From assembly GCA_045533955.1 (NCBI GenBank), contig JAZSIU010000016.1:1-6063 (forward strand): a DNA stretch of 6,063 nt, written 5' to 3'. Below the pieces are notes generated by a model. It did not search any database. It was given only the letters and a program-made list of their open reading frames with translations, and was not told the origin of the DNA. Position numbers and translations under genes: made by a program. Below are positions 5,900 to 6,063 of the stretch, piece after piece (the stretch's first letter is position 1; the number at the start of each line of letters is the position of its first letter). The stretch comes from HGM04593 sp045533955. Its GTDB lineage: Bacteria > Bacteroidota > Bacteroidia > Bacteroidales > Bacteroidaceae.

Positions 5900-6063
5900 T
5901 ACGATTGTTTTAAGGGTGCTGCGGAATTATAATCGACAATGCTTGCAGCAATTAGTCGCGCGAAAGTGCAGGCGCAGCTTGCCGCGCGCGGGATGCGAAT
6001 GGCAAGCATTGTCAACGCCGGGCGGTTAAACATACCTCGCACTTTTTCCTTAAAACAATCGTA
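5900..6063. repeat. 164-bp nested palindromic element with 16-bp terminal inverted repeats (MITE-like)
   Basis: TACGATTGTTTTAAGG (5900-5915) is the perfect reverse complement of 6048-6063. Further in, GTGC (5916-5919) pairs with GCAC (6039-6042), GACAATGCTTGC (5935-5946) with GCAAGCATTGTC (6002-6013), and CGCGCG (5957-5962) with CGCGCG (5985-5990). No reading frame is seen inside. It could be a non-autonomous mobile element, a dispersed palindromic repeat or a structured RNA. The right end is the window edge, so flanking target duplication cannot be examined and the repeat may extend further. Confidence 0.6.

Noticed and set aside
5649..6063. Protein-coding gene downstream of the terminator
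   Set aside because: All frames are broken by stops at short intervals, and the sequence is dominated by inverted repeats.

Overview
The window holds one very large gene (334-5364, + strand, 1676 codons) with AT-rich, structured non-coding DNA on both sides. The source is most likely a gut-type member of the Bacteroidales. Three things suggest this: a Bacteroidetes-style -7 promoter box (TAnnTTTG) upstream, an A-rich leader without a Shine-Dalgarno sequence, and a C-terminal tail of the type IX (Por) secretion family (YDLSGRRI...GIYIVN.KKVLIK). I cannot place it in a family or genus from sequence alone.

The protein is an exported multidomain glycosidase. In order it has: a signal peptide; a GEVED-like beta domain; a GH123-type beta-N-acetylgalactosaminidase module (N-terminal beta-sandwich plus barrel with an Asp-Glu pair at 578-579); a beta-trefoil/lectin-like domain; a complete GH33 sialidase (YRIP motif, three Asp-boxes and every expected catalytic residue); a helical spacer; a second lectin-like domain; and a short sorting tail. 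Joining a sialidase to a GH123 hexosaminidase on one chain is the most interesting biology here. The two activities match glycans in which beta-GalNAc and alpha-sialic acid sit on the same galactose (Sda/Cad antigen of colonic mucin, GM2-type gangliosides). That substrate is inference.

Layout: 1-333 holds an inverted repeat (32-80), a possible reading-frame end at the left edge, a promoter box (252-259) and a 16-codon upstream ORF (269-319). Positions 5365-5600 hold a run of five different hairpins with recurring short direct repeats. A 21-bp perfect stem at 5601-5648 is an evident terminator. Positions 5649-6063 have no credible gene but contain a nested inverted repeat around a T/A-rich stem (5768-5822) and a 164-bp nested palindromic element with 16-bp ends (5900-6063) that stops exactly at the window edge.

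The gene appears monocistronic: its own promoter-like box, a long structured 3' region and a strong terminator, with no SusC/SusD, sulfatase or transporter partner visible.
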